DNA of 64,000 nucleotides from Barnesiella viscericola DSM 18177. GTDB taxonomy: Bacteria; Bacteroidota; Bacteroidia; Bacteroidales; Barnesiellaceae. Below the pieces are notes generated by a model. The model saw nothing but the letters and a program-made list of their open reading frames with translations, ran no database searches and was not told the DNA's origin. Made by a program: the position numbers and the translations under genes. The stretch spans positions 496,001 to 560,000 of the forward strand of contig NZ_CP007034.1 of NCBI RefSeq assembly GCF_000512915.1, in the 5' to 3' direction. Positions 1 through 9,308 of the stretch are shown here, one piece after another; position 1 is the stretch's first letter; every line of letters starts with the position of its first letter.

Positions 1-37
1 CGACACGCCCTGCGTTCAATAGGTTATTAAGGTACGT

Positions 38-1189
38 ATGAAAAAGAGTCTTATCGCTTTGGCATTCGGCACGTTGGGGCTTGGAATCGCCGAGTTTGTC
101 ATGATGGCTATCCTTCCCTACATAGCCACCGATCTGCACATCAGTATTCCCACGGCCGGGCACCTCATCTCGGCCTATGCGTTGGGCGTATGCGCGGGAG
201 CACCTCTGCTCACGCTGGCCCGCCGACGTCCGTTGAAGAATATCCTGCTCGGGTTGGCCACCCTCATGATGGCGGGCAACCTCTTTGCCTCGGTAGCTCC
301 CAACTACTGGACGATGCTTATAGCCCGCTTCATCTCGGGGCTTCCCCACGGGGCCTACTTCGGGGTCTCCTCGATTGTGGCCGAGAAACTGGCCGACAAG
401 GGCAAGGGGTCGGAAGCCGTGTCGATTATGATTGCGGGCATGACCATTGCCAACCTCTTCGGGGTACCGCTGGGCACCTCGCTGAGCACGCTGCTCTCGT
501 GGCGACTTACCTTTCTGTTGGTGGGCGTGTGGAGCCTGATTGTACTCTATTTCATCTGGAAATGGGTGCCACAGGTCGAGGGTCTGCCCGACACGGGATT
601 CAAAGGGCAGTTCCGGTTCTTGAAGACGAAAGCCCCCTGGCTTATTCTGGGAGCCACGCTGCTGGGCAACGGCGGTGTATTCTGCTGGTACAGCTACATC
701 AACCCGCTGCTCACCCAGGTATCGGGATTCTCGGCCGAGAGCATCACCCTGCTGATGGTACTGGCGGGATTCGGTATGGTGGTGGGCAACCTGCTGGGAG
801 GACGACTCTCCGACCTCTACACCCCCGGCCGGGTAGCTGCCTGCACCCAGTTCATTCTCTTCGTGGCCCTGCTTGCCATCTTCTTCGCAGCACCGACAGG
901 CTGGCTCACCGTCCTGCTCATGTGCCTCTGCACCACCGGACTTTTTGCCGTATCGAGCCCCCAGCAAATCTCCATCATTCACTTTGCCAAGGGTGGTGAG
1001 TTGCTGGGTGCCGCCTGTGTGCAGGTAGCCTTCAACCTGGGCAATGCCATCGGCGCCTTTCTGGGTGGACTGCCTATCGAGGCCGGTCTCGGCTACCAAT
1101 ATCCGGCTCTCATCGGGGCTCCGCTGGCCCTCGTAGGCTCCGTACTGCTCATGCTGTTCTACAAAAAATACGAACCGAAAAGAGTCTGA
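38..1189 (+). CDS. MFS efflux transporter, DHA1/AraJ-like
   Basis: A 383-residue hydrophobic protein with the size and spacing of a 12-helix major facilitator. The first helix follows MKKSLIALAFG, and a basic cytoplasmic loop (LARRRPLKN, about residue 60) sits where motif A of DHA1 drug/sugar efflux permeases lies. A second loop of the same kind (GGRLSDLYTPGRV, about residue 255) marks the C-terminal six-helix half. Such proteins export small molecules (sugars, drugs) by proton antiport across the inner membrane; the substrate cannot be read from sequence. It is a single gene with no partner, ahead of the ribosomal operon. The start is the only ATG close to the window edge that gives a normal first helix. 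Confidence 0.85.
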   Translation: MKKSLIALAFGTLGLGIAEFVMMAILPYIATDLHISIPTAGHLISAYALGVCAGAPLLTLARRRPLKNILLGLATLMMAGNLFASVAPNYWTMLIARFISGLPHGAYFGVSSIVAEKLADKGKGSEAVSIMIAGMTIANLFGVPLGTSLSTLLSWRLTFLLVGVWSLIVLYFIWKWVPQVEGLPDTGFKGQFRFLKTKAPWLILGATLLGNGGVFCWYSYINPLLTQVSGFSAESITLLMVLAGFGMVVGNLLGGRLSDLYTPGRVAACTQFILFVALLAIFFAAPTGWLTVLLMCLCTTGLFAVSSPQQISIIHFAKGGELLGAACVQVAFNLGNAIGAFLGGLPIEAGLGYQYPALIGAPLALVGSVLLMLFYKKYEPKRV

Positions 1190-1245
1190 CAGCGACAAAT
1201 ATCAGACGGCAACGGCAAAAATTTGCAGAAAAAGAGCCTCAAAAG

Positions 1246-1277
1246 GTTGTATAATTGCCAGATAATCTCTACCTTTG
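1246..1277 (+). promoter_or_regulatory. Bacteroidetes-type promoter of rpsF operon
   Basis: TTGT at 1247-1250 and TACCTTTG at 1270-1277 are separated by 19 nt, matching the Bacteroidetes sigma-ABfr pattern (TTTG, about 19-21 nt, TAnnTTTG). Transcription would start near 1282, leaving a leader of roughly 40 nt before rpsF. Confidence 0.75.
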
Positions 1278-1324
1278 CCCCGCAAATAAAAAACTATTAA
1301 CCAAATACGTTAAACTAAACGAGT

Positions 1325-1684
1325 ATGAACCATTACGAAACCGTTTTCATTTTAACTCCCGTTTTGTCTGATGTACAGATGAAGGAAGCGGTAGACAAAT
1401 TCAAAACGATTCTCACCGAGCAAGGTGCCGTAATCGTGAATGAAGAGAACTGGGGATTGCGCAAGCTCGCCTATCCTATCCAAAAGAAAACCACCGGTTT
1501 TTACAACCTGCTGGAATTTGACGCCGACCCTTCTGTCATCGCCAAATTGGAAGTTCAATTCCGTCGTGACGAACGTGTAATCCGTTTCCTCACGTTCAGA
1601 ATGGACAAATTTGCCGCCGAATACGCTGCAAAGAGAAGAAGTGTTAAATCGTCTAACAAAGTAGAAGAAGTAAAGGAGAACTAA
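1325..1684 (+). CDS. rpsF: 30S ribosomal protein S6
   Basis: A 119-residue protein starting [14 protein letters not shown], the classic S6 N-terminus, with the conserved central LRKLAYPI segment and a charged, lysine-rich C-terminal tail. S6 binds the central domain of 16S rRNA together with S18 in the small-subunit platform. It is the first gene of the conserved rpsF-rpsR-rplI operon, three bases ahead of rpsR. The length is normal for Bacteroidetes S6. Confidence 0.98.
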   Translation: MNHYETVFILTPVLSDVQMKEAVDKFKTILTEQGAVIVNEENWGLRKLAYPIQKKTTGFYNLLEFDADPSVIAKLEVQFRRDERVIRFLTFRMDKFAAEYAAKRRSVKSSNKVEEVKEN

Positions 1685-1687
1685 AAA

Positions 1688-1957
1688 ATGGCACAAGCAC
1701 AATCCGAAATCAGATATTTGACTCCCCCGTCGGTAGACATCAAAAAGAAAAAATATTGCCGTTTCAAGAAAAACGGTATCAAGTATATCGACTATAAAGA
1801 TCCTGAATTCCTGAAAAAATTCTTGAACGAACAAGGCAAAATCCTGCCCCGTCGTATCACAGGAACTTCGTTGAAATTTCAACGTCGTATTGCACAAGCT
1901 GTGAAAAGAGCCCGTCACCTGGCGCTGCTCCCTTATGTAACTGATATGATGAAATAA
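1688..1957 (+). CDS. rpsR: 30S ribosomal protein S18
   Basis: An 89-residue basic protein. The C-terminal half carries the S18 signature: [19 protein letters not shown] followed by [14 protein letters not shown]18 forms a heterodimer with S6 on the 30S platform, which fits its position directly behind rpsF. The following rplI starts 22 nt downstream, with a purine-rich AAGGAGG just before its ATG. Confidence 0.98.
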   Translation: MAQAQSEIRYLTPPSVDIKKKKYCRFKKNGIKYIDYKDPEFLKKFLNEQGKILPRRITGTSLKFQRRIAQAVKRARHLALLPYVTDMMK

Positions 1958-1979
1958 TTAAACGAAGGAGGAATTTAGC

Positions 1980-2423
1980 ATGCAAGTAATATTGAAAGAA
2001 GACGTCACCAATCTCGGTTACAAAGACGATATCGTGACTGTAAAAAGCGGATACGGCCGCAACTACCTCATTCCGCAAGGCAAAGCCGTTATTGCTTCGC
2101 CCATGGCTCTGAAAATGCGTGAAGAGGATCTGAAACAACGTGCTCACAAACTCGAGAAAATCAAAGCCGACGCTTTGGCTCTGGCTGCTTCGCTCGAAGG
2201 TGTATCACTCACCATCGGTGCAAAAACCAGCTCGACAGGTACCATCTTCGGTTCGGTTAACAATATCCAAATCGCCGAAGCTCTCGAAAAACTGGGTCAC
2301 ACCGTAGATCGCAAACAGATCATCATCAAAGACCCCGTGAAAGAAGTGGGTCACTACAAGGCTACGATTAAACTTCACAAAGAGGTTAGCGTAGAGATTC
2401 CCTTTGAAGTGGTTGCCGAATAA
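1980..2423 (+). CDS. rplI: 50S ribosomal protein L9
   Basis: A 147-residue protein with the L9 N-terminal signature: [19 protein letters not shown], then a [13 protein letters not shown] segment (about residues 24-36). A long helical connector and a C-terminal domain follow. L9 binds 23S rRNA at the base of the L1 stalk. It closes the ribosomal operon and is followed by a clear intrinsic terminator. AAGGAGG at 1965-1971 is an unusually strong ribosome binding site for this phylum and decides the start. Confidence 0.98.
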   Translation: MQVILKEDVTNLGYKDDIVTVKSGYGRNYLIPQGKAVIASPMALKMREEDLKQRAHKLEKIKADALALAASLEGVSLTIGAKTSSTGTIFGSVNNIQIAEALEKLGHTVDRKQIIIKDPVKEVGHYKATIKLHKEVSVEIPFEVVAE

Positions 2424-2441
2424 TCAACTCAATCTTTATAG

Positions 2442-2475
2442 AAAAAGCGTTCGACCCAGGTCGAGCGCTTTTTTT
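2442..2475 (+). terminator. Intrinsic terminator of the ribosomal operon
   Basis: AAAGCGTTCGACC pairs with GGTCGAGCGCTTT (one T-G wobble, tight loop) and runs into a T-tract at 2469-2475. It lies 20 nt after the rplI stop. Confidence 0.9.
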
Positions 2476-2535
2476 GTGTCTATATAAAAACTTTTTCCTC
2501 TCCCCCTTTTCCGGGAACAGGAAATGTGAAGCAAA

Positions 2536-3705
2536 CTACTTCAAGGAATCGGCCTTAACCGCGACGCGGCTTACCGTATCGCGACGCACGCGATAAGGCA
2601 ACAGTTCCTGCAACTTGCCACCCAGTTGTTCAATAGTCAAGTTACGGGAATTTATCGTTCCGTCGGGATTGATTACCACAAAGGCCGGGACCGAGGCCAA
2701 CGCATAGCACGACTCTACCTCGTCGGGGTCGGCTGCCATACATTGATGAGCCGGCAACCTTAGACGTTGTAAGGTCTCACGCCACAACTCGGCATCGTTG
2801 TCGAGCGAAACCGACAGGAAAGTGGCTCCCCGATAGCCAAACTCGCGATACAGTTGCCCCAACCGAACCATGGCTCGACACGAGGGATCGCTGCCCGCTT
2901 GCCAAAAACCGATGACGACATAACGGGCATAGCCCACATACCCCGACAGCGAGGTGTTCCGCCCCCACATATCGACCAGCGCCACATCGGCATAGGGGTT
3001 GCCCGGCTCTATCTTATCGGCATTGCGCAGGCGTTGAGCAATATCGGTGAGTATGGGTGCATTCTTGTCTCTCCCCCTGAACTCCGACAGTATCTTATCC
3101 AGCTCGGCTTCACTGAACCGGCTCTGCATCGATTCGAGCAACCAAAGCGAAGCCGGCGAATTGCGGTTCTTGCGGATAAACCGATAGGCCAGGTCTACCT
3201 CCTCATTGTCGAGCCGGCAATCCTGTCCATACATCTTCTGTTCGAGAGCGGCGGTCATTCGTCCCTTGTCAGCCAGATCGAGGTACCGGTCATGCAAGAC
3301 ACTCCGCAGCGAATCCAACCGGTGCGACCGGGCTTTATAGGTCTCAAAATCCACGTTCTGCCGAGTTCCCGTCACAGTCGAGAGTACGGTATCCATCTTG
3401 GCCTCTATGGTACCGTTTTCCAATACGAACAGGACAGGGACAGCCAGCGAATCGAGCGAACGGTTGAAGCGCAGGTAGGCCATAATCGGCACCTCCTGTT
3501 CGCCCCGGAACGAGAAGAGCCCTCCGTCGACAATGGCACTGTCGAGATTGACCAACTCGTCGCCATTACTGTGCGACAGATAGACAATATTGCCGTCGGC
3601 ATCGGCATTACTCACATGGCCGTTAATCACATACGAGGTTTCGACACCGCCCCCACAACCTGCACACAGCAACAAAGGCAGCATCAGATAGTAGACTCTG
3701 TTCAT
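2536..3705 (-). CDS. Thioredoxin-fold lipoprotein with DUF4369-like N-terminus
   Basis: A 389-residue protein starting MNRVYYLMLPLLLCAGCGGG, a signal peptide ending in the lipobox LCAGC, so it is a predicted envelope lipoprotein. A beta-rich N-terminal region (VINGHVSNADADGNIVYL) resembles the DUF4369 domain that precedes TlpA-like thioredoxin domains in Bacteroidetes. The C-terminal third looks like an AhpC/TlpA fold, with NPDGTI in the expected place. The usual CxxC is not evident: at its place the sequence reads AGSDPSCRAM with a single Cys, so disulfide reductase activity is doubtful. A longer reading frame exists upstream, but this ATG is preferred because the signal peptide begins here and TATCTTTG (3733-3726) fits a promoter just upstream. 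Confidence 0.75.
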   Translation of the reverse strand: MNRVYYLMLPLLLCAGCGGGVETSYVINGHVSNADADGNIVYLSHSNGDELVNLDSAIVDGGLFSFRGEQEVPIMAYLRFNRSLDSLAVPVLFVLENGTIEAKMDTVLSTVTGTRQNVDFETYKARSHRLDSLRSVLHDRYLDLADKGRMTAALEQKMYGQDCRLDNEEVDLAYRFIRKNRNSPASLWLLESMQSRFSEAELDKILSEFRGRDKNAPILTDIAQRLRNADKIEPGNPYADVALVDMWGRNTSLSGYVGYARYVVIGFWQAGSDPSCRAMVRLGQLYREFGYRGATFLSVSLDNDAELWRETLQRLRLPAHQCMAADPDEVESCYALASVPAFVVINPDGTINSRNLTIEQLGGKLQELLPYRVRRDTVSRVAVKADSLK

Positions 3706-3725
3706 ACGTTTCTGTTTCTCACGAA

Positions 3726-3733
3726 CAAAGATA
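3726..3733 (-). promoter_or_regulatory. -7 element TATCTTTG of the lipoprotein gene
   Basis: On the reverse strand TATCTTTG matches TAnnTTTG and lies about 20 nt before the chosen ATG at 3705. No convincing -33 box is seen. Confidence 0.5.
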
Positions 3734-3866
3734 CGGAAGATTTTTGTACCTTCCCCTTTCACGTCCCCGATAATCGATATTTCCAGTCCAAAACCACACA
3801 TAGAGGACTCTGTACAGCCTGATTCGACCCGGCCACACTCTTCCAGTTCTGTCCCTGTGCCGACCT

Positions 3867-4103
3867 CTATTCGTCCTGATCGTCGAGACTATCCCACACC
3901 GAATCCTGTTGCTCGATATACTCTTCGTAGTAATAGGCAAAACCTTTCCGACTCGAAACGCCCATCGTATCGCACCACTCTTGATAATCGGCTTCCAGTT
4001 GCGGATCATCATCCATCATCGACCGAAATACCTCCTCCGACAAGTCCAATGTGCGATACTGCTTAATAACATCATCAATTATGATTGTAACATCATTATT
4101 CAT
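3867..4103 (-). CDS. Small acidic hypothetical protein
   Basis: A 78-residue, strongly acidic protein beginning MNNDVTIIIDDVIKQYRTLDLSEEVF, with many Asp/Glu and aromatic residues, no signal peptide and no Cys motif. It starts at a good ATG and shares the orientation of the lipoprotein gene downstream. I do not recognise the family. Size and composition suggest a small cytosolic, perhaps helical, protein. The low-complexity acidic end (SLDDQDE) gives no functional clue. Confidence 0.55.
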   Translation of the reverse strand: MNNDVTIIIDDVIKQYRTLDLSEEVFRSMMDDDPQLEADYQEWCDTMGVSSRKGFAYYYEEYIEQQDSVWDSLDDQDE

Positions 4104-4349
4104 GGCATTCTATTTAGCAATCAAAACACATTATTATATATTTGGTTCAAATATAATGATTCTTTTATAAAAAAGCATTACAGAAAAACAAAAAAGCCAA
4201 TACACCTCCACCCCGAAATTCACGCTTTGCATTCACGTCATCAACGGGACAGACCCTCCCCCGATATACCCCAGCCTTCACATAAAACGCCACACGGCGA
4301 AAATTCCACCTGCACAGAGATCGTCCATCGCTTTTTTAGCAAGATTTAT

Positions 4350-4357
4350 TATCTTTG
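4350..4357 (+). promoter_or_regulatory. -7 element TATCTTTG ahead of the DUF2148-like gene
   Basis: TATCTTTG lies 26 nt before the ATG at 4383 and fits the Bacteroidetes -7 consensus. It supports that start over the longer upstream frame. The -33 box is unclear. Confidence 0.55.
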
Positions 4358-4382
4358 CCTTACCGAAAAAACGACATGCAAA

Positions 4383-4922
4383 ATGATTTATAACGAACGA
4401 AACACTCGTAAAGAGGCTGTGTGCGAAGCGGCCAAACAGATTATGATGGCGGCCCGCACCGCCCCCAAAGGCAAAGGGGTGGACATTATCGAGATTGCTA
4501 CCGTGACCGGCGACGACCTGCTGGCTCTGGCCGACCAGATGCGGCTCACCAGCGAAAAGCGCGGCATGAAGTTTTTCCTGCGCGATGCCGGCAACATCGA
4601 ACAGTCCGACGCAGTAATCCTCTTCGGTACCCGCCGACAGGTTCAAGGTCTCAACTGCGGCTATTGCGGCTACCCCACCTGTGCCGAGAATCCCCAGGAG
4701 AATCCCTGCGCCATCAACTCGATCGACGTAGGTATCGCCATCGGTTCGGCCTGTTCCAAAGCGGCCGACATGCGCATCGACACACGGGTGATGTTCTCGG
4801 CCGGGGCTGCTGCCGAAGAGATGGAGCTGCTGCCCGACTGCAAGCAAGTCATCGCCCTGGCTCTGAGCGTGTCGTCCAAGAGCCCCTATTTCGACCGCAA
4901 ACCGCAAACCCCGAAGCCATGA
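4383..4922 (+). CDS. Cys-rich DUF2148-type ferredoxin-like protein
   Basis: A 179-residue soluble protein. The middle holds a dense cysteine cluster, GLNCGYCGYPTCAENP then NPCAIN (about residues 90-110), the pattern of DUF2148 / ferredoxin-like proteins thought to hold an iron-sulfur centre. A further Cys lies in GSACSKAADM. The biochemical role is unknown. Its stop overlaps the next start (ATGA at 4919-4922), so it is translationally coupled to agmatine deiminase. Expression with polyamine genes is therefore likely, though a shared function is inference. The longer frame that begins upstream at 3909 is rejected because it crosses the promoter and lacks conserved sequence. Confidence 0.8.
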   Translation: MIYNERNTRKEAVCEAAKQIMMAARTAPKGKGVDIIEIATVTGDDLLALADQMRLTSEKRGMKFFLRDAGNIEQSDAVILFGTRRQVQGLNCGYCGYPTCAENPQENPCAINSIDVGIAIGSACSKAADMRIDTRVMFSAGAAAEEMELLPDCKQVIALALSVSSKSPYFDRKPQTPKP

Positions 4923-5950
4923 CCCCTGCGATACTCTTCCCGGCCGAATGGTATCCCCAATCGGGCATTCAGCTTACCTGGCCCCACGAGGAGACCGATT
5001 GGGCCTACATGCTCGACGAGGTGACTGCCTGCTATATCGAACTGGCCCGTGAGATTGCCCGGCGCGAACGGCTGCTCATCGTCACCCCTCACCCCAAGCA
5101 AGTGAAACAGCTGTTGCAAGGGGTGGTCGACCTTGAAGCGGTGACTTTTGCCCAATGCCCTACCAACGACACCTGGGCACGCGACCATGGCGGCATCACC
5201 CTCTTCTGCGACGGAACACCCGCCATCTACGACTTCAAATTCAACGGGTGGGGACTCAAATTTGCCGCCAACTACGACAACCTCATCACCTCGACACTCT
5301 GCCGACAGGGACGGTTCAACGCCCGGTATGAGAACCGGCTCAACTTCGTGGTCGAGGGAGGTGCTCTCGAAAGCGACGGAGCCGGAACCCTGCTCACCAC
5401 CAGCGAATGCCTGCTCTCGCCCAACCGCAACGGCGAGTGGTCACAGGCCCGCATCGAAGAGTACCTGAAAGAGACCTTCGGTCTGCAACGCGTCCTGTGG
5501 CTCGACCACGGCTATCTGGCCGGCGACGATACCGACAGCCACATCGACACGCTGGCCCGATTTGCCCCCGGCAACACCATCGTGTATGTGCAATGCACCG
5601 ACCCGACCGACGAGCACTACGAGGCTCTGCGCCGCATGGAGGAGCAGTTGCGCACCTTCACCACCCTCGAAGGTACACCCTACCGGCTGCTACCCCTACC
5701 CATGGCCAATGCCGTCTACGACGAGAACGGAGAGCGACTGCCGGCCACTTACGCCAATTTCCTGATTATGAACGATGCCGTGCTATACCCCACCTACCGC
5801 CAGCCTGCCAACGACCAGGCGGCCGCCCAAGTACTGCAACAGGCCTTCCCCGACCGGGAAATCGTGGGAATAGATTGCTCGCCACTCATTCGTCAGCACG
5901 GTTCGCTGCACTGCGTGACCATGCAATACCCCAAAGATGTTTTACGATAA
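4919..5950 (+). CDS. aguA: Agmatine deiminase
   Basis: A 343-residue member of the peptidyl-arginine/agmatine deiminase family, converting agmatine to N-carbamoylputrescine and ammonia in putrescine synthesis. Visible landmarks are the N-terminal FPAEWYPQSGIQLTWPHEETDW, the substrate/catalytic WARDHGGI segment (about residue 83), DSHIDTLARF (about 200) holding the catalytic His, and the C-terminal nucleophile in GSLHCVTMQYP (Cys about 332). The length is standard. The start overlaps the preceding stop by four bases. The next gene in the pathway follows directly, so the two enzymes form a functional pair. Confidence 0.95.
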   Translation: MTPAILFPAEWYPQSGIQLTWPHEETDWAYMLDEVTACYIELAREIARRERLLIVTPHPKQVKQLLQGVVDLEAVTFAQCPTNDTWARDHGGITLFCDGTPAIYDFKFNGWGLKFAANYDNLITSTLCRQGRFNARYENRLNFVVEGGALESDGAGTLLTTSECLLSPNRNGEWSQARIEEYLKETFGLQRVLWLDHGYLAGDDTDSHIDTLARFAPGNTIVYVQCTDPTDEHYEALRRMEEQLRTFTTLEGTPYRLLPLPMANAVYDENGERLPATYANFLIMNDAVLYPTYRQPANDQAAAQVLQQAFPDREIVGIDCSPLIRQHGSLHCVTMQYPKDVLR

Positions 5951-5966
5951 AACGAGAATAACCGTC

Positions 5967-6857
5967 ATGAGCGAAAAAAGAATCAAAGTCGGACTTGTCC
6001 AACAACACAATAGCGGCGACATCACCGACAACATGAACCGTCTGAAACAGCGCATCGAACAATGTGCCGCCCAAGGGGCCCAGCTTGTCGTGCTGCAAGA
6101 GCTGCACAACAGCCTCTACTTCTGCCAAACCGAGTCGACCGACTGCTTCGACCTGGCCGAACCCATTCCGGGTCCCTCGACCGATTTCTACGGACGACTG
6201 GCAGCCGACCTGCACATCGTGCTGGTCACCTCGCTCTTCGAGCGCAGGGCTCCCGGTCTCTATCACAACACGGCCGTCGTGTTCGACACCGACGGCTCCA
6301 TGGCCGGGAAATACCGCAAGATGCACATACCCGACGACCCCGCCTATTACGAGAAATTCTACTTTACCCCCGGCGACCTGGGATTCACGCCCGTCAAAAC
6401 CTCGATAGGTACTCTGGGCATACTGGTATGCTGGGACCAGTGGTACCCCGAGGCTGCCCGCCTCATGGCGCTGCAAGGGGCTGACCTGCTCATCTACCCC
6501 ACCGCCATCGGTTGGGAGAGTTCCGACACACCCGAGGAGCAGAAGCGCCAGCAGGAGGCCTGGATTATCTCACAACGCGGACATGCCGTGGCCAACGGCC
6601 TGCCGGTGATTGCCGTCAACCGGGTGGGGCACGAGCCCGACCCCTCGCAACAGACCCGCGGCATTCAGTTCTGGGGACACAGTTTCGTGTGCGGCCCTCA
6701 GGGCGAAATGCTCGCCGCCGCCCCCAGCGACAGCGAGTGGTGCCAGGTGGTCGACATCGACCTGGCCCGCAGCGAGAATGTGCGACGCTGGTGGCCTTTC
6801 CTGCGCGACCGCCGTATCGACGCCTACGACAACATTTTACGCCGGTTTGTCGACTGA
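5967..6857 (+). CDS. aguB: N-carbamoylputrescine amidase
   Basis: A 296-residue carbon-nitrogen hydrolase (nitrilase superfamily). The catalytic triad is visible as Glu45 (LQELHNSLYF), Lys118 (YRKMHIPDD) and Cys155 (LVCWDQWYPEAARL), all in the form typical of N-carbamoylputrescine amidases. The enzyme hydrolyses the agmatine deiminase product to putrescine, CO2 and ammonia. A start at 5937 is possible but overlaps the previous gene and adds ten residues outside the family; MSEKRIKVGLVQQ at 5967 gives the normal N-terminus. The C-terminal NILRRF is also typical. Confidence 0.95.
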   Translation: MSEKRIKVGLVQQHNSGDITDNMNRLKQRIEQCAAQGAQLVVLQELHNSLYFCQTESTDCFDLAEPIPGPSTDFYGRLAADLHIVLVTSLFERRAPGLYHNTAVVFDTDGSMAGKYRKMHIPDDPAYYEKFYFTPGDLGFTPVKTSIGTLGILVCWDQWYPEAARLMALQGADLLIYPTAIGWESSDTPEEQKRQQEAWIISQRGHAVANGLPVIAVNRVGHEPDPSQQTRGIQFWGHSFVCGPQGEMLAAAPSDSEWCQVVDIDLARSENVRRWWPFLRDRRIDAYDNILRRFVD

Positions 6858-6861
6858 CCGG

Positions 6862-6895
6862 ACGGGGTGTCGGATTGTTCCCGGCACCCCGTTTC
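6862..6895 (+). terminator. Possible terminator after the polyamine genes
   Basis: CGGGGTGTCGG (6863-6873) pairs with CCGGCACCCCG (6881-6891) with one T-G wobble, 5 nt after the aguB stop. The T-tract is short (TTTC), so termination strength is uncertain. Confidence 0.55.
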
Positions 6896-7010
6896 GATAC
6901 CGCCGCGACGGCCCGTTGATTTTTCTTAGAGGCTCTTCGTTATTATTTGATAAAAAAAGAAGATAAATACCCGCAAAACAGCTATTTTTGTAAATCATTA
7001 TCGTCGATAT

Positions 7011-7484
7011 ATGGATATGAAATCAAATAGCCCCGACAAACAACTGAACCTGGACAAGCGTTACATACGCATGGCGCAAATCTGGGCCGAAAACTCTTAC
7101 TGCCAGCGGCGTAAGGTAGGAGCCTTGATTGTCAAGGATAAAATGATAATCTCCGACGGCTACAACGGTACACCGGCCGGATTTGAAAACTGCTGCGAGG
7201 ACGAGACGGGTCACACCTTCCCCTTCGTGTTGCACGCCGAGGCCAACGCCATCACCAAGGTGGCCCGCAGCAACAACAGCAGCGACGGAGCTACCCTGTA
7301 TGTAACCTCATCGCCCTGCATCGAGTGTGCCAAACTGATAATCCAGTCGGGTATCAAACGGGTAGTTTTCTCGGAATATTACCGACTGCAAGACGGCATC
7401 GACCTCTTGCGACGGGCCGGTATCACCGTCGATTTCATCGACCCGCAAGCCGATGACGAAACACCGCAAACCTCGGGACAATAA
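7011..7484 (+). CDS. dCMP deaminase / ComEB-type deaminase
   Basis: A 157-residue zinc-dependent cytidine/deoxycytidylate deaminase. The metal site is HAEANAI (His75, catalytic Glu77) with PCIEC (Cys103, Cys106). The N-terminal DKRYIRMAQIWAENSYCQRRKVGALIVK segment is the standard start of dCMP deaminases. The enzyme converts dCMP to dUMP to feed thymidylate synthesis. The ATG at 7011 or the one at 7017 could be used. It is a single gene ahead of the S41 protease. Confidence 0.92.
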   Translation: MDMKSNSPDKQLNLDKRYIRMAQIWAENSYCQRRKVGALIVKDKMIISDGYNGTPAGFENCCEDETGHTFPFVLHAEANAITKVARSNNSSDGATLYVTSSPCIECAKLIIQSGIKRVVFSEYYRLQDGIDLLRRAGITVDFIDPQADDETPQTSGQ

Positions 7485-7655
7485 AACGAAGTATCATCTT
7501 CATTGGGTCACTGTAAAAAACCGGAAAATCGAAAAGAACGATACCGAGCAGCCTTGCCAAGTGGAGAGACGACAACCCTCCATTGACCCAAGCCTGCTCC
7601 CTATCGCAGAAATCCAAAATACAAGAACGCGTTTAATTATTTATCCGCACCGATT

Positions 7656-9302
7656 ATGAACAACAAACAAGCTCGTTTCGTCTGGGTCCCCCTGCTCGTA
7701 GCCGTCGCTGTCGTGGGAGGCATTTTGATCGGACGATTCTTCTCTTCTGAAATTCCCTTCGGCAACAGCGCGCGATACGACAAAATCGAGAGCCTGCTGC
7801 AATGTATCGAGCAACAGTATGTCGACACCGTAAACCGGGCCGACCTGATTGAGAATGTCATGCCCAAGATTTTGGGCGAACTCGACCCCCACTCGGCCTA
7901 TATCCCGGCCAAAGACCTGGAAAGCGTCAATGAGGAGTTGGAGGGCTCGTTCAGCGGAATAGGGATTCAGTTCAATATCCTCAACGACACCATCAACGTG
8001 GTGAGCGTGATACCCGGAGGCCCCTCCGAAAAGGTGGGTATCCTGGCCGGCGACCGCATTGTGGCCGTCGACGACTCGGCCTATGTGGGCAAAGAGATTA
8101 CCAACGAAGGGGTGATGAAGCACCTGAAAGGGCCCAAGGGATCGACCGTCAAGCTCGAAATTCTGCGCAAGACCTCCAAGAAACCCCTCACCTACGAGGT
8201 GACACGGGGCGATATTCCGGTCAACAGTGTCGACGCCGCCTTCATGCTCGACGACCGTTCGGGCTACATCAAGGTGAGCAAATTCGGGCGCACCACCTAC
8301 GACGAATTTATCAATGCCCTCTCCAAACTGAACAACGAAGGGGCCCAGAACTTTATCATCGACCTGCGTGGCAACAGTGGCGGATTGATGGATACCCCCA
8401 TCAACATGGCCAACGAATTGCTCCCGGCCAACCGACTCATCGTTTATGCCGAGGGCAAAGCCTTCGAACGTGAAGATGCCATATCGAACGGTACCGGCAC
8501 CTTCCAGGAAGCACCGCTTATTGTTCTCACCGACGAGTGGTCGGCCTCGTCGAGCGAAATTTTTGCCGGGGCCATACAAGACAACGACCGGGGCCTCATC
8601 GTGGGTCGCCGCACCTTTGGCAAAGGGTTGGTACAACAGCAGATTCCGTTCCGCGACGGCTCGGCCATACGGCTCACGGTAGCCCGCTACTACACCCCCT
8701 CGGGCCGCTGCATACAGAAAGAGTATCAACTGGGTAAGGCCGACGATTACAGCATGGACATCGTCAACCGATACATACACGGCGAGTTCTTCAACGTCGA
8801 CAGTATCAAGCAAAACAAAGACTTGGTATTCCACACCGTCAACGGTCGTGAGGTATATGGCGGCGGCGGTATCATGCCCGACGTCTTCGTGCCCCGCGAT
8901 ACGACGGGAGTTACCTCCTACTTCAACAACGTAGCCAACGAAGGGCTGCTCTACCAGTACTCCTTCGACTACACCGACAAGAACCGGGAGCGCCTCGCCA
9001 AAGCCAAGACCGTGGAAGAGCTGCTGCCCATGCTCGACGCCAACACGCTGCTGAACAGCTTCGTGCAATATGCCGCTCAAAAGGGTATCCGTCCTCGGCC
9101 CGTCTACATCAACATCTCGCGCAAACTCATCGTCAACACCTTGCAAGCCTACATAGCCCGCAACATGTTGGGCGAAGAGGCCTTCTACAAATTGCTGTTG
9201 CGCGATGACGAAACACTGCGCAAGGCTCAGGAAATCCTGAACGATGGCAACCAATATCAAGAGCTGCTGAGCAGCCCGACCGAGCCCCAAGAAAAACAAT
9301 AA
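7656..9302 (+). CDS. S41-family C-terminal processing protease
   Basis: A 548-residue envelope protease. One N-terminal membrane segment (about residues 8-27) is followed by a PDZ domain (GSFSGIGIQF to GDRIVAVDD, about 95-145). The tail-specific protease catalytic core has the serine in DEWSASSSEIFAGA (about residue 298) and the lysine in RRTFGKGLVQ (about 323). These enzymes degrade or trim periplasmic proteins from their C-termini. The region after residue 380 is typical of Bacteroidetes Ctp proteins. It starts an overlapping run with the cyclo-ligase, hemerythrin-like and LuxR genes. Confidence 0.93.
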   Translation: MNNKQARFVWVPLLVAVAVVGGILIGRFFSSEIPFGNSARYDKIESLLQCIEQQYVDTVNRADLIENVMPKILGELDPHSAYIPAKDLESVNEELEGSFSGIGIQFNILNDTINVVSVIPGGPSEKVGILAGDRIVAVDDSAYVGKEITNEGVMKHLKGPKGSTVKLEILRKTSKKPLTYEVTRGDIPVNSVDAAFMLDDRSGYIKVSKFGRTTYDEFINALSKLNNEGAQNFIIDLRGNSGGLMDTPINMANELLPANRLIVYAEGKAFEREDAISNGTGTFQEAPLIVLTDEWSASSSEIFAGAIQDNDRGLIVGRRTFGKGLVQQQIPFRDGSAIRLTVARYYTPSGRCIQKEYQLGKADDYSMDIVNRYIHGEFFNVDSIKQNKDLVFHTVNGREVYGGGGIMPDVFVPRDTTGVTSYFNNVANEGLLYQYSFDYTDKNRERLAKAKTVEELLPMLDANTLLNSFVQYAAQKGIRPRPVYINISRKLIVNTLQAYIARNMLGEEAFYKLLLRDDETLRKAQEILNDGNQYQELLSSPTEPQEKQ

Positions 9303-9308
9303 CCGGCC

